A stretch of DNA of 52,002 nucleotides from Candidatus Eisenbergiella intestinipullorum (GTDB lineage: Bacteria; Bacillota; Clostridia; Lachnospirales; Lachnospiraceae): positions 1 to 52,002 of the forward strand of contig DWWH01000016.1 in the NCBI GenBank assembly GCA_019119815.1, in the 5' to 3' direction. Of the stretch, positions 31,855 through 40,100 are shown one piece after another. Position 1 is the first letter of the stretch. The number at the start of each line of letters is the position of its first letter. Under the pieces are notes generated by a model. It was not told the origin of the DNA and did no database searches. It saw nothing but the letters and a program-made list of their open reading frames with translations. A program made the position numbers and the translations under genes.

Positions 31855-33714
31855 ATGGCACGCAACAAATATGATGTGGACGAGATTTATGAAGAGCATT
31901 TTGATCTGGGGCAGCTGAAGCGTCTCGGCCGCTATGTGCTCCCCTACAAAAAGGACATGATCATCGCGGCAATCCTCATGCTTTCCTCCAGCGCGGCCAC
32001 CATGCTGATCCCCCGTTTTTTCATGACGGTCATGAATGAGACCATTCCCAACAAGGATGTGCAGGGACTGGTGCGGATCAGCCTGCTGACCCTCCTGGTC
32101 ATCCTGTATTCCGTCTTCGCCCTGCGCATCAAGATCAAGATCACCAACCGGGTGGGGCAGACGGTCATCCATGAGCTGAGAAACGACATCTTCTGGCATC
32201 TGCAGGAGCTGCCCTTCTCCTATTACGACGACCGGCCGCACGGAAAGATCCAGGTGCGCGTGGTCAACTATGTCAACAACCTGAGCGACCTTCTTTCCAA
32301 CGGTCTGTTAAATACCATTACGGATCTGTGCAGCCTGATCTTCATCATCTTTTTCATGCTTTCCATCAACGTGAAGCTGACGCTGATGTGCATGTGCGGG
32401 CTGCCCGTCCTGGCTCTCTTTGCCGCAGTCATCAAAAAGAGGCAGCATAAGGCCTGGCAGATCCAGAGCAATAAGCAGTCCAACCTGAACGCCTATATCG
32501 CGGAGAGCATCAACGGCATCCGTGTGACCCAGTCCTTCGTCCGCGAGCAGGAAAACAGCGGCATTTTCAACCACTTAAGCGACGGCTACCGCCAGTCCTG
32601 GATGAAGGCGGTGCGCTTCAACTTCATGATGGGCCCCACCGTGGACGTGATCTCCGCTGTGACCACCGCTTTTCTGTACGTGGCCATCGTGGACATGGCC
32701 ATGAACGGCGGCGCGGCCTCCGTGGGCGTGCTGGTCGCCTTTACCGGATATATCAGCCGGTTCTGGTCCCCCATCACCACCCTGGCGAATTTCTACAATT
32801 CGCTGCTCACCGCGATCTCCTATCTGGAGCGCATCTTTGAAACCATCGACACGCCGGTGGCGGTAAAGGATGCCCCCGATGCCACAGAAATGCCTCCCAT
32901 CACCGGGAAGGTCTGCTTCGACCATGTGTCCTTCTCCTACGAGGAAGGCATCAAGACCCTGGACGATGTGAGCTTCACCGCAATGCCCGGCGAATCCTTC
33001 GCCATCGTGGGACCCACAGGCGCCGGAAAGACCACCATCGTCAACCTTTTGAGCCGTTTCTACAACATCGGCAGCGGAAAGATCACCATCGACGGCGTGG
33101 ACATCTCAAAGGTGACGCTGCACTCCCTGCGCACCCAGATGGGCGTGATGATGCAGGACAGCTTCATCTTTTCCGGCACGATCATGGACAACATCCGTTA
33201 CGGCAACCGTGTTGCCACGGACGAGGAGGTCATCCGGGCGGCCAAGACCGTCTGCGCCCACGACTTCATCATGCAGATGGAAAACGGCTATTACACCGAG
33301 GTGAACGAACGGGGAAGCCGCCTGTCCGCCGGACAGCGTCAGCTCATCTCCTTCGCCCGGGCGCTTCTCGCCGACCCGAAGATCCTGATCCTGGACGAGG
33401 CCACCTCCAGTATCGATACGGAGACGGAGATCATCCTTCAGAAGGGCTTAAACGAGCTGCTGAAGGGACGTACCTCCTTCATCATCGCACACCGCCTGTC
33501 CACCATCCAGAACTGCACCCGCATCCTTTATGTGGATAAGGGACGGATCCAGGAAAGCGGAAGCCACGACGAGCTGCTGCAGAAAAAAGGCGCTTACTAT
33601 CATCTGTATATGTCCCAGTACAGCTTCATGCGAAACGCGGAGGAGCTGGCTGAAGAAGAAAAGGCCGCCGCAGCCAATCCGGAAGACCGGACCGCCGCGC
33701 CGGCATACAGCTGA
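31855..33714 (+). CDS. Heterodimeric ABC exporter subunit with consensus Walker motifs (BmrD/TM288-like)
   Basis: 619 residues: membrane domain (about 30-335) and ATPase with Walker A GPTGAGKTT, intact Walker B and catalytic Glu (LILDEATSSIDTE, E515) and H-loop FIIAHRLST. Its signature is LSAGQ (490-494) instead of LSGGQ. In the dimer this altered signature would face the partner's degenerate Walker B, while the partner's LSGGQ completes the one working site. The ATG follows the upstream TAA directly, with GGGAGGGAAG inside the upstream gene. A strong terminator follows. Confidence 0.93.
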   Translation: MARNKYDVDEIYEEHFDLGQLKRLGRYVLPYKKDMIIAAILMLSSSAATMLIPRFFMTVMNETIPNKDVQGLVRISLLTLLVILYSVFALRIKIKITNRVGQTVIHELRNDIFWHLQELPFSYYDDRPHGKIQVRVVNYVNNLSDLLSNGLLNTITDLCSLIFIIFFMLSINVKLTLMCMCGLPVLALFAAVIKKRQHKAWQIQSNKQSNLNAYIAESINGIRVTQSFVREQENSGIFNHLSDGYRQSWMKAVRFNFMMGPTVDVISAVTTAFLYVAIVDMAMNGGAASVGVLVAFTGYISRFWSPITTLANFYNSLLTAISYLERIFETIDTPVAVKDAPDATEMPPITGKVCFDHVSFSYEEGIKTLDDVSFTAMPGESFAIVGPTGAGKTTIVNLLSRFYNIGSGKITIDGVDISKVTLHSLRTQMGVMMQDSFIFSGTIMDNIRYGNRVATDEEVIRAAKTVCAHDFIMQMENGYYTEVNERGSRLSAGQRQLISFARALLADPKILILDEATSSIDTETEIILQKGLNELLKGRTSFIIAHRLSTIQNCTRILYVDKGRIQESGSHDELLQKKGAYYHLYMSQYSFMRNAEELAEEEKAAAANPEDRTAAPAYS

Positions 33715-33770
33715 ACCTGCCGCCACATCATCGCAGCCAGGTCCTATTGAGTCATACCTGTTTTGGATTT

Positions 33771-33809
33771 CCCGCCCGGAAGGCCCCTTTCCTTCCGGGC
33801 GGGATTTTT
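33771..33809 (+). terminator. Rho-independent terminator of exporter operon
   Basis: A perfect 13-bp stem, CCCGCCCGGAAGG/CCTTCCGGGCGGG (33771-33783 and 33791-33803), is followed by ATTTTT. Confidence 0.92.
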
Positions 33810-33849
33810 GATGTCCGTCCGCTTTCTCCTGCTACGCCTTTTGCCGGTC

Positions 33850-35172
33850 TCATGCAAAATATTTTCCGCACAGCTCGATCAGATACCCGGTATCCAGCGC
33901 TCCGGCCGTCTCAAAGGCCGAATGCATGGAAAGCTGAGCCAGGCCGATGTCTGCCGCCGGAATGGACACGTGCGCGGAGGAAATGTTTCCGAGCGTGCTC
34001 CCGCCTGCGATGTCCGCACGGTTGGCAAAATTCTGGCAGGGAACTCCCGCCTGCCTGCAGAGGCTGCGCACCAGGGCAGCCGACCAGGCATCGGTGGTGT
34101 ATTTCTGACTTCCCTGGAATTTCAGGACGATCCCGCCGTTCAGATAAGGGCGGCTGGTGGGATCGGATTTTTCCGGATGGTTGGGGTGGACGCCGTGGGC
34201 GTTATCCGCCGAAAGGAGAAAGCTCTCCGACAGAATATCCCGCTTTTTCGCGCCGCCGATCCCAAGGCCGCCGCAGATACACTCCAGCACATCCGACAGG
34301 AAGGTGGAATCCGCTCCCTGCCTGGTCCCGCTTCCGATCTCTTCGTTGTCAAACAGGGCATAGACCGCACAGCAGCCCGTCTCTTCCTTTCCCTCTTCCT
34401 CCGCTTCCCGGTCCGCCTGCAGGAAGCCCGTCAGCACGCCGAAGGCACACTGCAGATCATCCAGCCTGGGAGAGCCGATGAACTCTCCCCTTGCGCCCAT
34501 GCGCCGTCCCTTTTCCCGGTTATACAGAAACAGGTCGGAGGCCAGTATGCTTTCCTCGTCGATTCCCAGGCTGCGGGCGCACAGACCGGTCAGGGTTTCC
34601 GGCTTTTCCTCCCCTTCTCCCTTCCCTGCCTTTCCGGCAAACAGGGGAAGCAGATCCACCTGGGGATTGTAGGCATATCCCTTATTGATCTCCCGGTTAA
34701 AATGAATGGCGACATTGGGGATCACACACAGATCCCGGTCCAGATTTACCAGACGGGACCGGGGCCCTTCTGCGGTTTCTGTGATCACCCTTCCCGCCAC
34801 GGAAAGAGGCCGGTCCAACCAGGTGGACTGGATCATGCCGCCGTAGCCCTCCGTGTTCAGCTTCACATAACGGCCCTCCACGTCCATCTCCGGCGTTTCC
34901 TTGATCTTAAAAGAGGGGGAATCGCTGTGGGCCGCTGCGATCCGGAATCTCCGGAGCTCTCCTCCCGGAATGCGAAAGGCGATCAGAGAGGAATCGTTGC
35001 GGGTCATATAATATCTCCCTCCCGCCTCGATCCTCGTCTCCGTCTCCTTTTCCACCTTTCTGTAACCGGCTGCCTCCAGCCGCTTCGCAGCCTGTTCCGC
35101 CGCATGAAAAGCGGTGGGGCTTGCGTCTATATAGTCGAACAGCTCCTGTGTGACCTTCTGTGTATCCAGCAT
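33850..35172 (-). CDS. apeB: M18-family aminopeptidase (aspartyl aminopeptidase type)
   Basis: 440 residues, the normal M18 length. Metal-site residues are visible in order: H in RIAAAHSDSPSFK, D in PRLDDLQCAFG, E-E in FDNEEIGSGTRQGA, D in LSADNAHGVHPN and H near the C-terminus in AQLSMHSAFE. M18 enzymes are cytoplasmic zinc peptidases forming dodecamers that remove N-terminal acidic or neutral residues. ATG 35172 is preceded by GGAGAG. It is convergent with the exporter operon. The symbol is by family resemblance. Confidence 0.93.
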   Translation of the reverse strand: MLDTQKVTQELFDYIDASPTAFHAAEQAAKRLEAAGYRKVEKETETRIEAGGRYYMTRNDSSLIAFRIPGGELRRFRIAAAHSDSPSFKIKETPEMDVEGRYVKLNTEGYGGMIQSTWLDRPLSVAGRVITETAEGPRSRLVNLDRDLCVIPNVAIHFNREINKGYAYNPQVDLLPLFAGKAGKGEGEEKPETLTGLCARSLGIDEESILASDLFLYNREKGRRMGARGEFIGSPRLDDLQCAFGVLTGFLQADREAEEEGKEETGCCAVYALFDNEEIGSGTRQGADSTFLSDVLECICGGLGIGGAKKRDILSESFLLSADNAHGVHPNHPEKSDPTSRPYLNGGIVLKFQGSQKYTTDAWSAALVRSLCRQAGVPCQNFANRADIAGGSTLGNISSAHVSIPAADIGLAQLSMHSAFETAGALDTGYLIELCGKYFA

Positions 35173-35206
35173 ACGATCGCTCTCCTTTTTTCCATAAGAA
35201 TATTCT

Positions 35207-35225
35207 GAAAAAGCCGAAGCTTTTC
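35207..35225 (-). terminator. UUCG-capped terminator of the ABC permease gene
   Basis: On the minus strand GAAAAGC-TTCG-GCTTTTTC: a 7-bp stem with a UUCG tetraloop and built-in U-tract, just after the permease stop. Confidence 0.75.
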
Positions 35226-35237
35226 TTCCGGAATATC

Positions 35238-36899
35238 TTAGCAGAAATTCCGCCGAAGTGCAATGCGGCCGCAGTGCCGGTACAGCGCCGTTCCTCCCGC
35301 CAGGATCAGAAGCACAAGCGCCGTCTTCCCCACCGGTTCCGGAATCCCGGCGGCCTGCGCCGTTTCACCCGGGACCGCCGTCATGCCGTATTTCAGGATA
35401 AGGACCGCCGCTGCTGCCGGCAGGATGGACAGGGTGCACAGGAGCATGGACAGAAGAAACGACATGCTCTGTTTTACCGCCTCCGCTTCCGAATCCCAGT
35501 CAAAAGTGGGAAGCTTCAGGTTGCTCCAGATTCCAAGGACGGAAAACAGCCACAGAAAGGCCAGCGGACAGGCCGCCGTCCACAGGCCGTCCGTCCAGCC
35601 GCCCAGAGCCGCCGCCAGGACGGAGAGCAGGACCGCCGGGACTGCCACCGTCAGATTGACCAGGATCTTTCCCAAAAGGACCGTCTGCGGGCGGATCGGA
35701 AGGGACTGCAGCAGCCACAGCTGCTTCCCTTCTATGGAAAGAGACACTGACGTGGTGGTTCCCATCGCTGAAAAAAACGCCATCAGAAAGGGAAATGCCG
35801 TCTGCAGAAGCTTTTCTGTCTCCTCTTCGGAAAGCCGCAGGGCTTCCGCAATCCGGGCATTTCCCATCACGGCTGCCGCTGCCGCGGAAGCGGCCATCAG
35901 CAGATACAGAAGGAGCGTGTTAGTCACATAGATATTGGAGGCAAAATACCGGCGCAGCTCCCGGAGGTATTCCGCCTGCAGGACCGGAAAGCGGCGCTGT
36001 CGCCGCATCTGAAAATGCCGGTGAAGTCCGTGCTGCTCCAGGGCATCCGTGATCCTGAGAAAATACCGCCCGGCGACAGCAAGAAAGACCGCAAACGGCC
36101 CCGCCGACAAAAGAAAAAGCAGGCCAAACGCGCCGGCATCCCCTTCTGCAACGGCGGCGCTGTACCAGGCTGCCGGAGGATAGAAGCGGCTTCCCGCCGC
36201 CACCGCCGACGCCAGCATTTCTCCCAGATCCTTCGCATCCCCGTCCCCCACGCCGAAAGCAAAGGCGAGGGAGGCTGCCGCCGCCAGGAGCGAAAGGATC
36301 ATGGTAAGAAGTAACGTCACCAGCCGCCTATGCTTCATTCCCGCTCCCGCCGCCAGAAGAACAGTCCCCAGCACGGCGGCCGCCGTCAGGGGCAGGAGAG
36401 CCTGAAAGGGAAGCGCGGCAAGCGTCAGAAAGAAAAAGCCCGCTCCCGGCTTTTCCAGAAGCAGATAGACCGCAGACGCAGGAAGCAGGATCGCCGCCGA
36501 GATCCCCAGCTCTCCCAGATACAGCAGGAAAAAGCGGCTGAAAATCACCGCAGAAGGAGCCAGAGGAAGGACCAGAAGCCGCCTGCCATCCGCCCCGTCA
36601 AACAGCATCGGAGCAGCCTTCAGAAAGGAAAACACAAAGACCGCCAGACCGGACAGCACCGCCGCAAACGCCGGAACGCTCTCTCCCGCCCCCGCCATGC
36701 ACAGAAGGACGGCCGCTCCCGCCACGTAGCAGATCATCAGCCCTGTCACGAACAGATAGACGAGAAGCATCCCCGTCAAACGAACACTTTTCCTTCCGTC
36801 CTTTCCATGGATCACCTCGTTCAGCCCCAGACAGTTCAGAAGCCTCAGCCGGATCAGCAAAAGGACCTGTCTTCTGTTCATCCCTTCAGATTCTTTCAT
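35238..36899 (-). CDS. ABC exporter permease subunit (multi-pass membrane protein)
   Basis: About 553 residues with 12 or more hydrophobic segments and no catalytic motif; a long membrane protein next to an ABC ATPase. The N-terminus (RRQVLLLIRLRLLNCLGLNEV) and the central IYVTNTLLLYLL with SLSIEGKQLWLLQSLPI resemble the putative permeases (YtrC/EcsB-like, ABC-2 style) paired with YtrB/EcsA ATPases. ATG 36899 lies 9 nt after GGAGG and overlaps the end of the ATPase gene by 14 bp, so the two are translationally coupled. Function is probably export or stress response; the substrate is unknown. Confidence 0.82.
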   Translation of the reverse strand: MKESEGMNRRQVLLLIRLRLLNCLGLNEVIHGKDGRKSVRLTGMLLVYLFVTGLMICYVAGAAVLLCMAGAGESVPAFAAVLSGLAVFVFSFLKAAPMLFDGADGRRLLVLPLAPSAVIFSRFFLLYLGELGISAAILLPASAVYLLLEKPGAGFFFLTLAALPFQALLPLTAAAVLGTVLLAAGAGMKHRRLVTLLLTMILSLLAAAASLAFAFGVGDGDAKDLGEMLASAVAAGSRFYPPAAWYSAAVAEGDAGAFGLLFLLSAGPFAVFLAVAGRYFLRITDALEQHGLHRHFQMRRQRRFPVLQAEYLRELRRYFASNIYVTNTLLLYLLMAASAAAAAVMGNARIAEALRLSEEETEKLLQTAFPFLMAFFSAMGTTTSVSLSIEGKQLWLLQSLPIRPQTVLLGKILVNLTVAVPAVLLSVLAAALGGWTDGLWTAACPLAFLWLFSVLGIWSNLKLPTFDWDSEAEAVKQSMSFLLSMLLCTLSILPAAAAVLILKYGMTAVPGETAQAAGIPEPVGKTALVLLILAGGTALYRHCGRIALRRNFC

Positions 36900-37680
36900 C
36901 ACGCGCCACCTCCATAAAGACCTCCTCCAGGCTTTTTCCTCCTGTCAGCGCCTCCGTTTCCCCCTGTGCCACCAGCCGTCCCTCCCGGATAATGGCCACC
37001 TTGTTGCACAGCCTCTGCGCCACCTCCAGCACATGGGTGGAAAAGAAGATCGCGCTCCCCTCTCTGCAGAGTGCGTGCATGCTTTCCCGCAGCGCTACGG
37101 CCGCCTCCGGATCCAGGCCCACAAAAGGCTCATCCAGCAGCAGAAGTCTGGGTCGGTGCAGGAATGCCGAAATCAGCGCCAGCTTCTGCTTCATGCCATG
37201 GGAATAGGTGGAGATCAGATCCCCCAGGCTTCGGGTGATACCGAAACGCTCCGCCAGCTCCTCGATCCGCTCTGTTCTCAGCGTTCCGGGAACCCGGTAT
37301 ACGTCCCCGATAAAGTTCAGATACTGGATGCCCGTCAGATATTCATACAGATCCGGGTTATCCGGCAAATAAGCCATCCGCTCCTTGCACCACAGCGGCT
37401 CCTCCCGAATGGAACGGCCGTCAATGAGGATCTCTCCTTCTTCAAACTCCAGGATTCCGGAAACCGCCTTCAGAGTGGTGGTCTTCCCCGCTCCGTTGCG
37501 GCCGATGAAGCCGTAAATATCCCCCGCACTGATCTCCAGATTCAGGCCGGAAACCGCCCGCTTCCCGCCCCGGTAGGTCTTGGAAAGACCGCGGATGGAG
37601 AGTACGGAAGCGGAATCCTTCCGCCTCTCCGCACCGGCATCCTGTCTTTTCTTTTCCCGCTCTCCGACGTTCTTTCCGTA
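36886..37680 (-). CDS. ABC exporter ATPase subunit lacking a standard start codon
   Basis: The homologous frame is open from 37680 (just after a TGA at 37681-37683) to 36886. It encodes a complete ATPase: ASVLSIRGLSKTYRGGKRAVSG, Walker A GRNGAGKTT, signature STYSHGMKQK, Walker B LLLLDEPFVGLD, H-loop STHVLE. There is no ATG, GTG or TTG in this frame before the Walker A motif; the first is ATG 37377 (MAYLPDNPDLY), past the Walker A, which would give a dead fragment. Either a rare start codon (for example ATC) is used or a 1-nt indel near 37590-37650 separates an out-of-frame ATG from the body. The true 5' end is therefore uncertain. Confidence 0.75.
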   Translation of the reverse strand, partial: YGKNVGEREKKRQDAGAERRKDSASVLSIRGLSKTYRGGKRAVSGLNLEISAGDIYGFIGRNGAGKTTTLKAVSGILEFEEGEILIDGRSIREEPLWCKERMAYLPDNPDLYEYLTGIQYLNFIGDVYRVPGTLRTERIEELAERFGITRSLGDLISTYSHGMKQKLALISAFLHRPRLLLLDEPFVGLDPEAAVALRESMHALCREGSAIFFSTHVLEVAQRLCNKVAIIREGRLVAQGETEALTGGKSLEEVFMEVARDERI

Positions 37681-37688
37681 TCACAGCC

Positions 37689-37717
37689 AGAATAGCACTA
37701 TTCCACAACTGTGTCAA
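37689..37717 (-). promoter_or_regulatory. Promoter of the ABC ATPase-permease operon with overlapping palindromes
   Basis: TTGACA (37712-37717), 17-bp spacer, TATTCT (37689-37694) on the minus strand. Two small palindromes overlap it: GAATAGCACTATTC (37690-37703) and CACAACTGTG (37704-37713), plausible repressor sites such as a GntR-type YtrA regulator would use. No regulator gene is present in the window. Confidence 0.6.
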
Positions 37718-37737
37718 TGAAATAATACAATAATACT

Positions 37738-37871
37738 CGTGTATTTGTTACAGCTCAGCCTTCGGCAGAGCTGCAGCGGCATCCGTCCATTCCAAGCGCT
37801 TCGCGCCAGGCCGGATGCTTCACGGTCTGCGCATTCCCTGCGCAGACCTGGCTGAGTAGTAGCGTGTATTT
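37738..37871. mobile_element. MITE-like cloverleaf element, copy 2, with perfect 9-bp target duplication
   Basis: Element 37747-37862 (116 bp) begins GTTACAGCTCAGCC and ends GGCTGAGTAGTAG. It is flanked by identical CGTGTATTT direct repeats (37738-37746 and 37863-37871). The internal hairpins match copy 1, including GGTCTGCGCA/TGCGCAGACC (37824-37833 and 37839-37848), but its 5-nt loop is TTCCC where copy 1 has GGGAA. Copy 1 has about 17 extra bases before that hairpin. It lies in the divergent gap between the ATPase promoter and the sugar-operon promoter. Confidence 0.85.
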
Positions 37872-38269
37872 CCCTTCCCTCCGCTGTCCGATGGCGTCTG
37901 CATCGGAACAGATCCTGCCGATCCGGTTCATAAAAATTGAAATATTCCCCTTCTGACTTCCGGCTTTTTTGAATGATTGGAGAACGCTTGACGTCATATT
38001 CCTTGTATGTTTTAATGTGTATATATTCAATAAACACTTATTTTTTGGCAAAAATATCTTAAATATCAGATTTCCCCTCCTGATATTTAGGCATAATATG
38101 CAAAATATTCAGTTTCAACATTTTCGGTGACTATTTCAAAAAAATTGAAGCAAATCAGGTTCATCGAAACCAAAAATGCGGAAACAGTGGAGGGAGGATC
38201 CCCAGAAGTAAAACCCCCGGCCGGGCAGATTCCAAAAAAAGGACACAAGAAACATGGGAGGTAAGTTAC
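37872..38269 (+). promoter_or_regulatory. Leader and promoter region of the carbohydrate transport operon
   Basis: About 400 bases without a gene. It holds the promoter at 37988-38016 and a hairpin TAAATATCA/TGATATTTA (38060-38068 and 38081-38089) in the 5' leader of about 245 nt. GGGAGG lies 8 nt before the binding-protein start. The leader is long enough to carry regulation, but no known riboswitch is evident. Confidence 0.45.
37988..38016 (+). promoter_or_regulatory. Sigma-A promoter of the carbohydrate transport operon
   Basis: TTGACG (37988-37993), 17-bp spacer, TTTAAT (38011-38016); each box differs from consensus at one base. Confidence 0.65.
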
Positions 38270-39979
38270 ATGGTAAAACGTAAAAAATGGTTCAGTGTAT
38301 TTCTTGCTGCGGTTCTGTCCTGTTCCATGCTGGCCGGCTGTGGTTCCGGAAGCGGCGGAACGGAAGACGCATCCTCCGGAAGCACCTCTGCCTCCGAAGC
38401 GGATGCAGGAGCAGATGAATCCGGCAGTTCCGACACAGCTTCTGATCCGGAAGTTCCGGAGATCATCGCGCAGGCACAGGCGGATACGAATTTCAACGCG
38501 GAAGGCTATCCTCTGGTCAACGAAACGGTCAAAAAGACCATTATGATCAAAAAGCCCGGCAATATCGGCGATGTGGAAGAAATGGAAACGCTGAAGTATA
38601 TTGCCGAGAAAATGAACATCGAAATCGAATGGATCGTGGTGGGCGCGGACGGATGGAATGAAAGAGTCAACCTGATGCTCGCTACCAACGACCTGCCGGA
38701 CATCATCATGAAGGGAACCATTCCCAACCTTTCCACAGCCATCGAGGACGGACAACTGATCGCGATCGATGATCTGATGGAAGAATATTCCACAGGGCTG
38801 AAACCTCTGCTGGAGGAATATCCGGACGTTGCCGTTTCCGCAAGGGCATCTGACGGGAAGCTGTACACCCTTCCCGGAGTCAACACTCTGCGTCCGAATC
38901 TGACCAGCCACAGGAATCTCTGGATCAATCAGCAGTGGCTCGACAATCTGGGGCTTGAAACGCCCACCACGACCGATGAGCTTCTGGATGTGCTGCGCGC
39001 CTTCCGGGATGAAGACGCGGATGGGGATGGAGATCCGAATAATGAGATTCCCTATGCGATAGAGGATTCCGGAGCCGGACATACCGCTCGTCCCGACATC
39101 ATTTCCGGTCTGTTCGGTCTTTACTACAACATGGGTTATGAAAATATCCAGCTGACAGACGGAACCGTAAGCTTCCTGAAAAATACGGACGAATGGAAGG
39201 AGGTTCTCCAGTACATGAACACCATGTATACGGAGGGCCTGATGGATAATGAAGTCTACACCCAGACCGGCGACATGTCGATCGGAAAGATTTCTTCCGG
39301 AACCTGCGGCGTATTTGGCCTGTCCTCCGACGACCTTTTCACCACGGTAAGCGATCAGTATGTGGCGCTGGCTCCCGTGCAGAGCCCTAACGGCAAAACT
39401 CCCGTCATCCAGCTGGAATCCAACAGCATGGGAAGCAATACCTTCATCACATCGGCGGATGAGTCCCCCTGGGTGTCCTTCCGCTTCCTGGACTACTTCT
39501 TCACGGAAGAAGGTTCCATGACGGTAGGCTGCTTCAATGAGGATCTGATCGGGATCACCTGCCAGCAGTATGAAGACGGTTCCTGGGATTATTCTGATGA
39601 AATGCTCAACGACGAACGCGGCGTAGCCGTCGCTGTCGGAGATGCCTGCCCGCTTCCCGGAGGCGGCTTCGGTTACTGGCGGCATGAAAAGAATTCCAAC
39701 TATATCTATTCCGAAAAGGTACAGGAAAACGTTCCCGTCTGGGAGCCCTACTATCAGCAGGATCCGGTTTACGGAGCTCCTCTCTTCGATTCGGAAACGC
39801 AGGCAAAGGTAGATGAGATCCGGACAGATCTGGATGTCTATGTAGCAGAATGCCAGGCAAAATTCATCACCGGTGAAATGAGCTTTGACGAATGGGATAA
39901 TTACTGCTCCACGCTGGAAACCCTCGGCGTCGAAGAGCTCGTCTCCTATTATCAGTCCTATTATGATTCTCTTCAGTGA
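38270..39979 (+). CDS. Extracellular sugar-binding lipoprotein of an LplABC-type importer
   Basis: 569 residues. Signal peptide KKWFSVFLAAVLSCSMLAGC with lipobox MLAGC, then a Ser/Glu/Asp-rich linker (about 25-65) and a type 1 solute-binding fold (KYIAEKMNIEIEWIVVGADGWNERVNLMLATNDLPDIIM; DDLMEEYSTGLKPLLEEYPDV). The size and the two following permeases place it with the LplA family, importers of oligosaccharides lacking a dedicated ATPase gene (a shared MsmX-type ATPase is used). A perfect 12-bp hairpin follows the stop codon. GGGAGG precedes the ATG by 8 nt. Confidence 0.92.
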   Translation: MVKRKKWFSVFLAAVLSCSMLAGCGSGSGGTEDASSGSTSASEADAGADESGSSDTASDPEVPEIIAQAQADTNFNAEGYPLVNETVKKTIMIKKPGNIGDVEEMETLKYIAEKMNIEIEWIVVGADGWNERVNLMLATNDLPDIIMKGTIPNLSTAIEDGQLIAIDDLMEEYSTGLKPLLEEYPDVAVSARASDGKLYTLPGVNTLRPNLTSHRNLWINQQWLDNLGLETPTTTDELLDVLRAFRDEDADGDGDPNNEIPYAIEDSGAGHTARPDIISGLFGLYYNMGYENIQLTDGTVSFLKNTDEWKEVLQYMNTMYTEGLMDNEVYTQTGDMSIGKISSGTCGVFGLSSDDLFTTVSDQYVALAPVQSPNGKTPVIQLESNSMGSNTFITSADESPWVSFRFLDYFFTEEGSMTVGCFNEDLIGITCQQYEDGSWDYSDEMLNDERGVAVAVGDACPLPGGGFGYWRHEKNSNYIYSEKVQENVPVWEPYYQQDPVYGAPLFDSETQAKVDEIRTDLDVYVAECQAKFITGEMSFDEWDNYCSTLETLGVEELVSYYQSYYDSLQ

Positions 39980-39985
39980 CACTTC

Positions 39986-40017
39986 CGGCCGCTTCAGGGA
40001 GAACGCTGAAGCGGCCG
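39986..40017 (+). terminator. Intercistronic hairpin after the binding-protein gene
   Basis: CGGCCGCTTCAG/CTGAAGCGGCCG (39986-39997 and 40006-40017), perfect 12-bp stem with an 8-nt loop and no U-tract. Such hairpins usually stabilise the upstream mRNA so the binding protein is made in excess over the permeases. Confidence 0.7.
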
Positions 40018-40100
40018 CTGTCCGCAGAACTGCAGTGTGAAGTCCTTCGGGCAGCAGCCGGAAGCTTTTAAGGAAATCGGAAACGAGGAGGTATGGAAAC

